Of a DNA stretch of 64,000 nt, positions 24,067-32,558 are shown in pieces. The position numbers and the translations under genes were made by a program. This DNA is from Streptomyces sp. NBC_01591 (GTDB taxonomy: Bacteria > Actinomycetota > Actinomycetes > Streptomycetales > Streptomycetaceae): the NCBI RefSeq assembly GCF_035918155.1, contig NZ_CP109327.1:3658001-3722000 (forward strand), written 5' to 3'. Position 1 is the first letter of the stretch. Every line of letters begins with the position of its first letter. The notes below the pieces were generated by a model, which saw only the letters and a list, made by a program, of their open reading frames with translations, made no database searches and was not told where the DNA came from.

Positions 24067-25125
24067 ATGAGCGACCGGGACACGGATCTGTTCGGCAACG
24101 ACCTCACGTACGACGACATCAAGGCCGCCACCGACCGGACCACCGGGCACATCCGCCCGGTCACCATCGCACCCGTCGCGCCGGGCACGATCCGCGCGGA
24201 GCACGCCGGCCCCCTCGGCGACCGGCGCGAGAAGCCCTACGAGCTCTGGTTCGCGTTGGAGTTCATGCAGTACACCGGCTCCTTCAAAGCACGCGGCGCG
24301 CAGAACTTCATCCAGGCCCACCGCGAGGCAGGCACCCTGCCGGACGCGGGGGTGACCATCGCCTCCGGTGGCAACGCCGGGCTGGCCTGCGCGTGGGCCG
24401 CCCAGCAGCAAGGCGTACGGGCCACGGTGTTCCTGCCGAGCGTCGCCCCGGCGGTGAAGATCGCCAAGCTGCGCGGCTACGGGGCGGACGTGCGGATGGT
24501 CGGCGCGGAGTACGCCGAAGCCCTCGAAGCGTGCGAGGAGTTCGCCGCCTCGTCCGGCGCGCTCGCCGCACACGCCTACGACCACCCGCTGATCGCCGCC
24601 GGGGCCGGCACCCTGATGGAAGAGATCCACGCGCAGATCCCCGGCCTGGACACCGTGGTGGTCTCGGTCGGCGGCGGCGGACTGTTCGCCGGCGTCGCCA
24701 CCGCCGCCCGGCACCACAAGATCCGTACGGTCGCCGTCGAGCCGGAGAACTGCCGGGCGCTGAACGCCGCCCTGGAGGCCGGTGGCCCGGTCGACGTCCC
24801 CGTCGACTCGGTCGCCATCGACTCCCTCGGCGCCCGACGGGCCACCGCCCTGGCCCTGCGCGCCGCACGCGAGAACGACATCCGCTCCGTCCTGGTGCCG
24901 GACGGCGAAATCGTCCGCGCCCGCCAGTCGTTGTGGGACCACCGCCGCGTCGCCGTCGAGCACGCCGCCGCCACCGCACTGGCCGCGCTCACCGCACCGG
25001 ACCTTGCGAACGGGCCGACGGCGCAGGGCGGCGGCTACCGGCCGCGCGACGGCGAGCGGGTGGCCGTGGTGCTGTGCGGGGCGAACACCGACCCGAGCGA
25101 CCTGGTGCACCCGGCCGAGAACTGA
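24067..25125 (+). CDS. Threonine/serine dehydratase-like PLP enzyme
   Basis: Fold-type II PLP enzyme (IlvA/serine-threonine dehydratase family), 352 residues. The PLP-binding lysine is in GSFKARGA, the phosphate-binding loop is SGGNAGLA (substrate-carboxylate region), and the Gly-rich cofactor loop is VVSVGGGGLFAG. A further conserved serine-type end, VVLCGANTDPSDL, matches the family. There is no C-terminal ACT domain, so it is not a classical feedback-regulated IlvA. It may act on serine, threonine or a related hydroxy-amino acid. Monocistronic, ending near a strong hairpin. Confidence 0.88.
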   Translation: MSDRDTDLFGNDLTYDDIKAATDRTTGHIRPVTIAPVAPGTIRAEHAGPLGDRREKPYELWFALEFMQYTGSFKARGAQNFIQAHREAGTLPDAGVTIASGGNAGLACAWAAQQQGVRATVFLPSVAPAVKIAKLRGYGADVRMVGAEYAEALEACEEFAASSGALAAHAYDHPLIAAGAGTLMEEIHAQIPGLDTVVVSVGGGGLFAGVATAARHHKIRTVAVEPENCRALNAALEAGGPVDVPVDSVAIDSLGARRATALALRAARENDIRSVLVPDGEIVRARQSLWDHRRVAVEHAAATALAALTAPDLANGPTAQGGGYRPRDGERVAVVLCGANTDPSDLVHPAEN

Positions 25126-25165
25126 GACCGGGACCGCTGAAGGCCCCGGCCCGCGCCGTGCGAAA

Positions 25166-25195
25166 GGGGCGCACCCGGAGATCCGGGCGCGCCCC
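25166..25195. terminator. Intrinsic terminator between convergent genes
   Basis: GGGGCGC pairs with GCGCCCC and CCCGG pairs with CCGGG around an AGAT tetraloop, with one internal mismatch. It lies between the dehydratase gene and the small charged-protein gene. Confidence 0.8.
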
Positions 25196-25227
25196 TCACA
25201 GGCAACGCGCAGTGTCGCGATCCGCCG

Positions 25228-25461
25228 TCAGCGCTCGCGACGCTCGTCCGCGGCGCCCCGGGCCTTGTCACGGCCCTGCTGCGACGTCTTCGAGGCCCGC
25301 TCGGACACGTTCTGCATCCGCTCGCGGCCCTCGGTGCGCGTCCGCTCCTGGCCCTCGGTGCGCGTCCGCTCCTGGCCCTGGTTGCGGCCCTCGCCGGCCT
25401 TCTTCTTCGCCTGGTCGGCGAGCTCCTGCGCCTTGTCCTTGAACTGGTCTGCGATACCCAT
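25228..25461 (-). CDS. Small charged helical protein with tandem octapeptide repeat
   Basis: A 77-residue protein from the ATG at 25461 (an ATG 9 nt upstream is also open). It is rich in Lys, Glu, Gln and Arg with almost no hydrophobic residues after the first helix (MGIADQFKDKAQELADQAKKK). The start resembles CsbD-like and MT0933-type antitoxin-like stress proteins. The middle contains an exact 24-nt tandem duplication (25331-25378) giving repeated ERTRTEGQ/ERTRTEGR octapeptides. Likely a disordered or LEA-like stress protein; function not assigned. Confidence 0.7.
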   Translation of the reverse strand: MGIADQFKDKAQELADQAKKKAGEGRNQGQERTRTEGQERTRTEGRERMQNVSERASKTSQQGRDKARGAADERRER

Positions 25462-25545
25462 TCTGTTCACTCCTAGTGGGTGCTTGGGGGCGGTCCGTGA
25501 GGACCTCGATCAGCGTCGCAGGCCCCGGCACCCACCGCATGTCGA

Positions 25546-26439
25546 TCACTTACGCTGCGTAGCCGCCGCCCTCGCGTCCTGGTCAGCGGCGCCCCCGGCG
25601 CCGACGAGGCCCTTGCTCACGCCGTCCAGCCGCGATCCGAACCTACGGACCTCCCGCTGTCCGACGACCCCTATCAGCGAGGGCAGGTAGCCCCGCACGG
25701 ACTGCATCCCGCGCAGCCACCACTGCGCGTACACGTGCGGGGACCGGCGCTCGACACCGGCCACGATCCGGTCGACCGCGGGACCCAGCGGATACGTACG
25801 GTTCGCCGGCCAGGGCAGCCGCTGCCGCATTTCCCGCATCACGTCGTCCTGGTCGGCGCCCCGGACCATGTCCGTGTCGGTCCAGGACAGGTAGCCGACC
25901 CCGACCTTCACGCCCCGGTGGCCGACCTCGGCCCGCAGGCTGTGTGCGAACGCCTCCACGCCCGACTTGGACGCGCAGTACGCGGTCATCATCGGTGCCG
26001 GAGTCATCGCCGCGAGCGAGGCGATCTGGAGGAAGTAGCCGCGGCTCTCCATGAGCACCGGCAGGAAGGCCCGCCCGGTCACCGCGCCGCCGATCAGATT
26101 GACCTCGATGACCCGACGCCACGCCTCGGGGTCCGAGTCGACGAACGGCCCGCCCGAGGCGACCCCGGCGTTGGCGACGACGACGTCGACCTTCCCGAAC
26201 CGCTCCTTGACCTCCTGGGCGACGCGCGCCATCGCCTCGTGGTCGGTGACGTCCGCGAACCAGTGGTCGCTCTCCGAGTGCAGCCGATCGGAGACCTTCT
26301 TCAACTCGTCCGGCTCCAGGCCGACCAGCGCGAGCTTCGCGCCGCGCGCCGAGAGCTTGCGGGCCAGCAGTTCGCCCACACCGCGTGCCGCGCCCGTGAC
26401 GACGACGACCTGCCCTTCGAGACTCCGCCTGTCGCTCAT
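25546..26439 (-). CDS. SDR-family oxidoreductase
   Basis: A 297-residue short-chain dehydrogenase from the ATG at 26439. Motifs: TGAARGVG cofactor loop (about 16-23), NAG in VVVANAGVASGG, catalytic Ser in LQIASLAAM and Y-x3-K in AYCASKSGV. The C-terminal extension (PHVYAQWWLRGMQSVRGYLP) is typical of SDRs linked to lipid or steroid-like substrates (SadH-like). Its start overlaps the hydrolase stop by 4 nt. Third gene of the BVMO-hydrolase-SDR operon. Confidence 0.92.
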   Translation of the reverse strand: MSDRRSLEGQVVVVTGAARGVGELLARKLSARGAKLALVGLEPDELKKVSDRLHSESDHWFADVTDHEAMARVAQEVKERFGKVDVVVANAGVASGGPFVDSDPEAWRRVIEVNLIGGAVTGRAFLPVLMESRGYFLQIASLAAMTPAPMMTAYCASKSGVEAFAHSLRAEVGHRGVKVGVGYLSWTDTDMVRGADQDDVMREMRQRLPWPANRTYPLGPAVDRIVAGVERRSPHVYAQWWLRGMQSVRGYLPSLIGVVGQREVRRFGSRLDGVSKGLVGAGGAADQDARAAATQRK

Positions 26440-27407
26440 GCGACCTCCTCCTTCTCGGCCGTACCGTCCGTGCCTGCGCCCGTGCCTGCGCCCGCACCCG
26501 CGCCGCCCGCCGGGAGATACGCGGTGACGAGCTCCCGGATCTTCGCCGTGACCGCCTCCGGCGCCTCCACCGGCGTCATGTGCCCCATGCCCGCCAGCTC
26601 GGTGAGCCCCAGGCATTCGGGCAGCGCCGCCGCGAGGGCACGGGCGTGCACGGGTGGCGTCATCCGGTCCTCCGTACCCGCGATCACCGCCGTGGGCACC
26701 CTCAACTCCCGTACGTCCGCGTCGAGTTCGAGCTCCGCGAGGACGTGCCCCCAGGGCGCCCTGGCACCCCGCGGGCAGGCGTGCACGATCCGGGCGCAGG
26801 TGTCCACCCGGTCCGGGGCGGAGCCCGCTCCCATCGTGGCGTACTTGAGTATCCGCCTGGAAATCGGTGTGACCGGCCCGAGCGGGGCCTTCGCACGGAG
26901 GATCGCGCGGGTCACCCCGCTACGGACCGCCCCGGCCCGGAACGGCACCACCAGCGACTCGGCGGCCAGCCGCGAACTCCCGGTGCTGCACAGCAGTACG
27001 GCGGCCGCGTGCTCACGCAGTCCGGCCCGCCGCGAGGCGGCCATGATCGTCATGCCGCCCATGGAGTGCCCGGCGATCACAGCCTTCTCACCCGGTGAAA
27101 GGGTGGCGGCCAGCACCGCTTCGAGGTCGTCGGCGAGGGCGTCGGTGCTGTATCCCTCGCGGCCCACGGCGGGCGAACGGCCGTGGCCCCGCTGGTCGTA
27201 GACGACGACCCGGTGGTCCACCGCGAGATCCCGGATCTGCGCGTCCCAGAATCGGGTACTGCACGTCCAGCCGTGCGCGAGGACCACCGCGGGGGCGCCG
27301 TCCCGCCCGTGCACCTCGACATGGATCCGGGCGCCGTCGGCGGAGAGCGCGGTCAGTTCGCGCGTGGGGACCGGCGGGGTGCCGTCGCGCCGCAGCAGCC
27401 GGCTCAT
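26436..27407 (-). CDS. Alpha/beta hydrolase
   Basis: A 323-residue alpha/beta-hydrolase-fold esterase. The oxyanion HGW is in VVLAHGWTC, the nucleophile elbow is GHSMGG in VIAGHSMGGMT, the acid is in GTEDRMTP and the catalytic His is in GMGHMTPVEAP. The start overlaps the monooxygenase stop and the stop overlaps the SDR start, both as ATGA. A hydrolase next to a BVMO commonly cleaves the ester or lactone the monooxygenase makes; here that is inference. The C-terminal Gly/Ala/Thr tail (GAGAGTGAGTDG) is low complexity. Confidence 0.92.
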   Translation of the reverse strand: MSRLLRRDGTPPVPTRELTALSADGARIHVEVHGRDGAPAVVLAHGWTCSTRFWDAQIRDLAVDHRVVVYDQRGHGRSPAVGREGYSTDALADDLEAVLAATLSPGEKAVIAGHSMGGMTIMAASRRAGLREHAAAVLLCSTGSSRLAAESLVVPFRAGAVRSGVTRAILRAKAPLGPVTPISRRILKYATMGAGSAPDRVDTCARIVHACPRGARAPWGHVLAELELDADVRELRVPTAVIAGTEDRMTPPVHARALAAALPECLGLTELAGMGHMTPVEAPEAVTAKIRELVTAYLPAGGAGAGAGTGAGTDGTAEKEEVA

Positions 27408-28927
27408 CCCACGACCTCCTCGACGACGGCCTTCGCCGCGGCGGTGGTCTGCTTCGGGGTCCGTACGACCTCGTACTCCGCGAGGTCGACCGAGCGCGTG
27501 ACCTTGCGGAACTCGGCGGTGGTGCCCGGCCAGACGGTGGTGTTGCGCCCGTTGGCGTCCAGGTACCAGCTGTTGCAGCCGCCGGTGTTCCACACGGTGC
27601 GCTTCATCCGCTCCTGGACGCGGCGGTTCCAGGCCCCGACCGCCGAGCTGCGCGCGTCGAGTGCGACGCGACCGCCCAGCACGTTCAGCTGGCGCAGGTA
27701 GTCGGCCATGTAGTTCAGCTGGGACTCGATCATCAGGATCATCGAGGAGTTCCCGAGCCCGGTGTTGGGGCCGATGATCGTCATCCAGTTGGGGAAGCCG
27801 GCGGCGCTGGCGCCGCGCAGCGCCTGCATGCCGTCCTTCCAGGACTCGGCGAGCGTGATGCCGTCCGCACCCACCACGCGTTCGGCGATCGGCATGTCGG
27901 TGACGTGGAAGCCGGTGCCGAAGATGATCGCGTCGACCTCGGTCTCCGTACCGTCGGAGGCGACGAGCGTGGAGCCGCGCACCTCGGCCAGACCGGAGGC
28001 GACCACGTCCACGTTGGGCCGGGCGAGCGCCGGGTAGTAGGCGCTGGAGAGCAGGATGCGCTTGCAGCCGATGCGGTACGAGGGGGTCAGCTTGGCCCGC
28101 AGCGCGGGATCCTTGATGGCCCGCGCCATGTTGGCCTTGGCTATCTTCTCGACCAGGCCCAGTTCGCCCGGGTGCTTGGTGAAGGCGCTGACCTGCAACT
28201 CCCGTATGCCCCACAGCAGTCCGCGGCGCGCGGTGCCGGTGACGGGCAGTGCGCGGTGCAGCCACCGCTCGGCGCCGCTGATCTTCCGGTCCATGCGCGG
28301 CATGACCCAGGGCGGGGTGCGCTGGAAGAGCGTCAGGCTGCCGACCTTCGGCTGGATCGCGGGCACGATCTGGATGGCGGAGGCGCCGGTACCGATGACG
28401 GCGACGCGCTTGCCGGTCAGGTCGGCGTCGTGGTCCCAGCGGGCCGAGTGGAAGACCTTGCCGGGGAAGTCGGCGAGACCGGGGATGTCCGGCGTCTTCG
28501 GGTCGGAGAGCGGACCACTCGCGGAGACGACGACATCGGCGGTGAAGGTGGCCCCGTTGCCGGTCTCGATGTCCCAGTGGAGCTCTTCGCGGTCCCAGCG
28601 CATGATCGTCACTTCATGGCCCAGCCTGAGGTGCGGGCGCAGCCCGAAGGTGTCCGCGACATGCTCCAGGTAGGCGCGGATGTGCTCCTGCCCGGAGAAG
28701 GTGCGCGGCCACTCGGGGTTGGGCGCGAACGAGAACGAGTAGAGGTGGGACGGTACGTCGCAGGCGCAGCCGGGGTAGCTGTTGTCGCGCCAGGTGCCAC
28801 CGACGGAGTCGGCCCGCTCCAGGACGACGAAGTCCGTGATGCCTTCGCGGCGCAGCCGGACCGCGGCCCCGAGGCCCCCGAATCCGGATCCGATCACCGC
28901 CACTCGTACGTGCTCGTGCTCGGCCAT
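27404..28927 (-). CDS. Flavin-containing Baeyer-Villiger-type monooxygenase
   Basis: FAD/NADPH monooxygenase of 507 residues. FAD loop GSGFGG (13-18), GGTWRDNSYPGCACD, the BVMO fingerprint F-x-G-x3-H-x3-W-D in FPGKVFHSARWDHD, and the NADPH loop GTGASA are all present. The GTGFH segment follows later. Such enzymes insert oxygen next to a carbonyl. Gene order BVMO, hydrolase, SDR resembles the mymA-type operon of mycobacteria. A MerR-type gene is divergent, with a 35-bp palindrome between. Substrate (ketone, long-chain lipid) is unknown. Confidence 0.93.
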   Translation of the reverse strand: MAEHEHVRVAVIGSGFGGLGAAVRLRREGITDFVVLERADSVGGTWRDNSYPGCACDVPSHLYSFSFAPNPEWPRTFSGQEHIRAYLEHVADTFGLRPHLRLGHEVTIMRWDREELHWDIETGNGATFTADVVVSASGPLSDPKTPDIPGLADFPGKVFHSARWDHDADLTGKRVAVIGTGASAIQIVPAIQPKVGSLTLFQRTPPWVMPRMDRKISGAERWLHRALPVTGTARRGLLWGIRELQVSAFTKHPGELGLVEKIAKANMARAIKDPALRAKLTPSYRIGCKRILLSSAYYPALARPNVDVVASGLAEVRGSTLVASDGTETEVDAIIFGTGFHVTDMPIAERVVGADGITLAESWKDGMQALRGASAAGFPNWMTIIGPNTGLGNSSMILMIESQLNYMADYLRQLNVLGGRVALDARSSAVGAWNRRVQERMKRTVWNTGGCNSWYLDANGRNTTVWPGTTAEFRKVTRSVDLAEYEVVRTPKQTTAAAKAVVEEVVG

Positions 28928-28955
28928 GCTGCCGCCTCCCGCGGTACGTCACACG

Positions 28956-28990
28956 ACTCTGCCAGCAATCACTGGCATTGTTGGGAGAGT
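28956..28990. promoter_or_regulatory. 35-bp interrupted palindrome, likely MerR operator
   Basis: ACTCT-CCA-CAAT blocks are mirrored by ATTG-TGG-AGAGT around a 7-nt centre, with single mismatches between blocks. It lies 28 nt upstream of the BVMO start and 155 nt upstream of the MerR gene, so it probably controls the degradative operon. Confidence 0.68.
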
Positions 28991-29144
28991 AGAGCAGCTC
29001 CGTACCGATGGGTAGGGGTACGGCAAGGGAAAGTTACCGGCGGTACAACATGCGGCCTCCCCGTGGCAGGAAGCGGATGGCGAGCGGAGTCGCAGGGCGT
29101 CGGGAGGCCGCTCCCTGCCAGGGGGAGGCCGGTAGGGTGCGGGT

Positions 29145-29828
29145 GTGGCTGACGGACGCGAGCACCGCGAATACCGCATGGAGGAGCTGGCCAAGGAGGC
29201 CGGCATCCCCGTGCGGACCGTGCGTTTCTACCGGGAGCGCGGACTGATCTCGCCGCCTCGCCGCCAGGGGCGCATCGCCTGGTACGACGACCACCATCTG
29301 GCCCGGCTGCGCACCATCACGGGCCTGCTGGAGCGCGGGCACACCCTCACCGGCATCGCCGATCTCGCCCGCACCTTCGAGAGCGGCCGCGATGTCGCCG
29401 AGGTGCTGGGCCTGGGCGAGGCGACCGAGGAGACTCCGGTACGCCTCACGCCCGAGCAGCTCGCGGACTACTTCGAGGGCGAGACCACCACGGAGAACCT
29501 GGCCGCCGCCCTCGATCTGGGCTATCTCGCCACCGACGGCGACGAGATCGTCCACATCAGCCGCCGCCTGCTGGAGGTGTCGTCCGAGCTGGTACAGGAA
29601 GGGGTGCCGCTCGCCACGGTGCTCGCGGCCGGCCGCCGCGTCCGCGAGCACGCCGACGCGCTCGCCGAACTCTTCGTGAGCGTCCTGGAGAACCACACCG
29701 ACGAGGCCGAGCCGCCCCAACTCCGGCCACTGGCCCGCGCGGTGGTGGACGCCGAACTCTCCATGGCCCTGGACCGACGCCTGCGCCGCGGGAAAACCGA
29801 CGAGCCGCCGCGGAACCCCGCCCCCTGA
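29145..29828 (+). CDS. MerR family transcriptional regulator
   Basis: A 227-residue regulator with the MerR winged helix at residues about 9-78: MEELAKEAGIPVRTVRFYRERGLI, RRQGRIAWYDDHHLARL, GHTLTGIADL. The C-terminal half is an effector or oligomerisation domain without a Cys metal site, so it is not a metal sensor of the classical type. Start is the GTG at 29145. Divergent from the BVMO operon, which it probably regulates through the palindrome at 28956. Confidence 0.92.
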   Translation: MADGREHREYRMEELAKEAGIPVRTVRFYRERGLISPPRRQGRIAWYDDHHLARLRTITGLLERGHTLTGIADLARTFESGRDVAEVLGLGEATEETPVRLTPEQLADYFEGETTTENLAAALDLGYLATDGDEIVHISRRLLEVSSELVQEGVPLATVLAAGRRVREHADALAELFVSVLENHTDEAEPPQLRPLARAVVDAELSMALDRRLRRGKTDEPPRNPAP

Positions 29829-29851
29829 CGGGCGGTCACTCGACGGCGGCG

Positions 29852-29867
29852 GCCGGGCCGGCTTTTT
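29852..29867. terminator. Short terminator between merR and xthA
   Basis: GCCGG-G-CCGGC followed by five T. The stem is short, but the T run is rare in this GC-rich DNA and the site lies between convergent genes. Confidence 0.45.
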
Positions 29868-29929
29868 CGATCGCACACCGAAATGCTGCCCGCCCCAAGC
29901 GGCCCCTTACGCCCCCCGCTTCACACGCT

Positions 29930-30745
29930 CTACTGTTCGAAGACCACCGTCACCGGAGCGTGGTCGCTCCACCGCTCACCGTGCGTGGCAGCCCGCTCGA
30001 CCCAGCCCTTCACCGCACGCCCGGCCAGCCCCGGCGTCGCCACCTGGTAGTCGATGCGCCAGCCGGTGTCGTTGTCGAAAGCCCGCCCGCGGTAGGACCA
30101 CCACGAGTACGGCCCCTCCTCGTCGGGGTGCAGCGCCCGTACGACATCGACGTACTCGGCCTCGTCGAAGACCCGGGTCAGCCACTCCCGCTCCTCGGGG
30201 AGGAAGCCGGAGTTCTTCTTGTTGGCCTTCCAGTTCTTCAGGTCGGCCTCCTGGTGGGCGATGTTCCAGTCACCGCAGACCACCACCTCACGGCCGTCGG
30301 CCGCGGCCCGCTTCTTCAGGCCCTTCAGATACGGGAGGAACGCGGCCATGAACCGCTCCTTCTCGTCCTGCTTCTCGGTCCCGACCTCGCCGGAGGGCAG
30401 ATACAGGCTCGCGACCGTGACACCCGGCAGGTCGATCTCGACGTAGCGCCCGCTCGCGTCGAACTCCTCGCTCCCGGCGTCCCCGAAGCCACCGAACCCG
30501 ATCTGCACGCGCTCGGGCGCGCGCCGCGAGTAGAGGGAGACCCCGGCCCGCCCCTTGGCGGCGGCCGGTGCGTGCACGGTGTGCCAGCCCGCCGGCTCGC
30601 GCACCTCGTCGGGCAGCTGCTGCGGCTCGGCCCGTACCTCCTGGAGGCAGATCACATCGGCTTCGGTCCGGGCCAGCCACTCGACGAAGCCCTTCTTGGC
30701 GGCGGCACGGAGCCCGTTCACATTGACGGAGGTCACAGTCAGCAT
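29930..30745 (-). CDS. xthA: Exodeoxyribonuclease III
   Basis: Mg2+-dependent AP endonuclease/3'-5' exonuclease for base excision repair, 271 residues. Catalytic landmarks in order: NVNGLRAA, E in CLQEVRAE, the GDWNIAH loop with catalytic Asp and Asn, the YTWW-type segment as YSWWSYRGRAFDNDTGWRIDY, and SDHAPV with the terminal Asp-His. Length and motif spacing match XthA. Monocistronic, divergent from the GNAT gene. Confidence 0.95.
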   Translation of the reverse strand: MLTVTSVNVNGLRAAAKKGFVEWLARTEADVICLQEVRAEPQQLPDEVREPAGWHTVHAPAAAKGRAGVSLYSRRAPERVQIGFGGFGDAGSEEFDASGRYVEIDLPGVTVASLYLPSGEVGTEKQDEKERFMAAFLPYLKGLKKRAAADGREVVVCGDWNIAHQEADLKNWKANKKNSGFLPEEREWLTRVFDEAEYVDVVRALHPDEEGPYSWWSYRGRAFDNDTGWRIDYQVATPGLAGRAVKGWVERAATHGERWSDHAPVTVVFEQ

Positions 30746-30795
30746 TCCGGCACGATACCGACATTCACCAAACGCATACCCGTACCATCATCCGT

Positions 30796-31275
30796 ATGAA
30801 TATCCACCCTCGGCCCTTCGACCACCCCGACGCCGTCAAACTCAACGACCTGGTGCAGCTCGAATACGCCGAGCGGTACGGGGACGAGGGCGATGTCACA
30901 CCGCTCGACCCCTCGATGTTCGAGCCGCCGAACGGTCTGTATCTGCTCGCCTACGACGCGCACGACCGCCCCGTCGCCACCGGCGGCTGGCGCTCCCAGG
31001 AGCTGAACGACGAGGGCTACTCGGACGGCGACGCCGAGCTCAAGCGGATGTTCGTGATACCCGAGGGCCGCGGCAACGGACTGGCCCGCCGCATCCTGGC
31101 CGCCCTGGAGGCGGACGCGCGGGCGGCGGGCCGGGTCCGCATGGTGCTGGAGACCGGGGACAGGCAGCCCGAGGCGATCGCGCTGTACACGTCCAGCGGT
31201 TACGCCCCGTGCGAGAAGTTCGGCCACTACCGCATGTACGAGAGCAGCCGCTGCTTCGCGAAGCCGCTGCGTTAG
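30796..31275 (+). CDS. GNAT family N-acetyltransferase
   Basis: A 159-residue acetyltransferase. The acetyl-CoA pyrophosphate loop is VIPEGRGNGLARRIL (Q/RxxGxG/A motif A), with AELKRMFV leading into it. LYTSSGYAPCEKFGHY is the motif B region. The AELKRMFV-x-x-x-x-R-G-x-G form is typical of small-metabolite or amino-acid acetylating enzymes. The substrate is unknown. Confidence 0.9.
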   Translation: MNIHPRPFDHPDAVKLNDLVQLEYAERYGDEGDVTPLDPSMFEPPNGLYLLAYDAHDRPVATGGWRSQELNDEGYSDGDAELKRMFVIPEGRGNGLARRILAALEADARAAGRVRMVLETGDRQPEAIALYTSSGYAPCEKFGHYRMYESSRCFAKPLR

Positions 31276-31307
31276 CGGAGCCCCTGCGGTAGCGGGGCCC
31301 CTGGCGC

Positions 31308-32471
31308 TCAGGTGCCGGACGCGTACGCCCAGAACTCCCGCATCAGCGCGGGCGGGGTCGGTCCGGCCATTTCCAGCTGGGTCAGCAGGATGGAGACCGC
31401 GCCGGTGGCGGGCGTGAGGTGCGCCGCCGTTCCCGTGCCGCCCACCCAGCCGTAGCGTCCCGGTACGTTCCAGGGGTCGATGGCCTCGACATCGACCGAA
31501 CCGCCGAAGCCCCAGCCCTGGCCCTCCAGGAACAGCGTGCCGCGCTCGCGCTGCGCCCGCGTCAGATGGTCGGTGGTCATCCGGCGCACCGAATCGGCCG
31601 ACAGCAACCGCCGCCCTCCGGCGCTTCCTTCGGCGCTCCCCTCCGCGAGCAGCATCCGGGCGAAGGCGTACCAGTCGTCGGCGGTCGAGACCAGCCCGCC
31701 GGTGCCGGACGGGAACGCGGGCACGCTGCTCCACTGTCCGTCCGGGGCATCGACCAGCTGGAGGCCGCCGCCCTCCGGGTCGGTGCGGTAGTAGCTGGTG
31801 AACCGGTCGGCCTTGTCGGCGGGCACGGCGAATCCGGTGTCGGCCATGCCCAGCGGCTCGAACAGCCGCTCGGCCAGGAACTCGGGCAACGGCCGGTCCG
31901 AGACCCGGGCGATCAGCACGCCGAGGATGTCGGAGCAGGTGTTGTACAGCCATGCCTCGCCCGGCTGGTCGAGCAGCGGGATACGGGACAGCGTGGCCAT
32001 CCAGGCGTCCGGCGCCTCGACGGCCTGGGGCTGCAGCGATCCCTGCTTCAGCTCGCTGAACAGCAGCCCGACCGCGGGCAGCGAGAAGTCCGACGGGAAG
32101 CCGTACCCGGCCCGGAAGGTGAGCAGGTCGAACACGGTGATGACCCGGTCGGCGGGGACCACGTCGTCGACCGGGGAAGCCGGTGTACGGACCACCATCG
32201 GCGACACCAGCTCCGGCAGCCACTGCCGCACCGGTTCGTCCAGTGCGATCCGGCCGTCCTCGATCAGCATCATGGTCGCGGCGGCGGTGACGGGCTTGGT
32301 GAGCGAGGCGATACGGAAGATCGAGTCCCGCGCCATCGGGACCGTGCCGCCCGCGTCGGCGGAGCCGACCGCCGCCACCTCGACCCGGGAGCCGCGGGCC
32401 ACCAGGCCCACGGCTCCCGGCGCCGCTCCGCCGCCGACGCGTTTCTCCAGGAGTTCGTGCAGATTGCTCAT
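31308..32471 (-). CDS. Serine hydrolase, beta-lactamase family
   Basis: A 387-residue class C beta-lactamase/esterase-fold protein. The nucleophile motif SLTK is in IASLTKPV (about residue 56), Tyr is in WLYNTCSDILG, and the third motif is GWVGGTGT in place of KTG. A long insert around residues 90-150 precedes the Tyr motif, as in EstB-like enzymes. No signal peptide is seen. Not closely related in sequence to the hydrolase at 8260. Substrate unknown. Confidence 0.9.
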   Translation of the reverse strand: MSNLHELLEKRVGGGAAPGAVGLVARGSRVEVAAVGSADAGGTVPMARDSIFRIASLTKPVTAAATMMLIEDGRIALDEPVRQWLPELVSPMVVRTPASPVDDVVPADRVITVFDLLTFRAGYGFPSDFSLPAVGLLFSELKQGSLQPQAVEAPDAWMATLSRIPLLDQPGEAWLYNTCSDILGVLIARVSDRPLPEFLAERLFEPLGMADTGFAVPADKADRFTSYYRTDPEGGGLQLVDAPDGQWSSVPAFPSGTGGLVSTADDWYAFARMLLAEGSAEGSAGGRRLLSADSVRRMTTDHLTRAQRERGTLFLEGQGWGFGGSVDVEAIDPWNVPGRYGWVGGTGTAAHLTPATGAVSILLTQLEMAGPTPPALMREFWAYASGT

Positions 32472-32558
32472 CGGTCCACCTTCTCGCTCGTGCGCTCAGA
32501 AGTAGGACTGCCGCACCGCCCCGGATTCATCGGCCCCGGACGCGCTCCCCCGGCGGAC

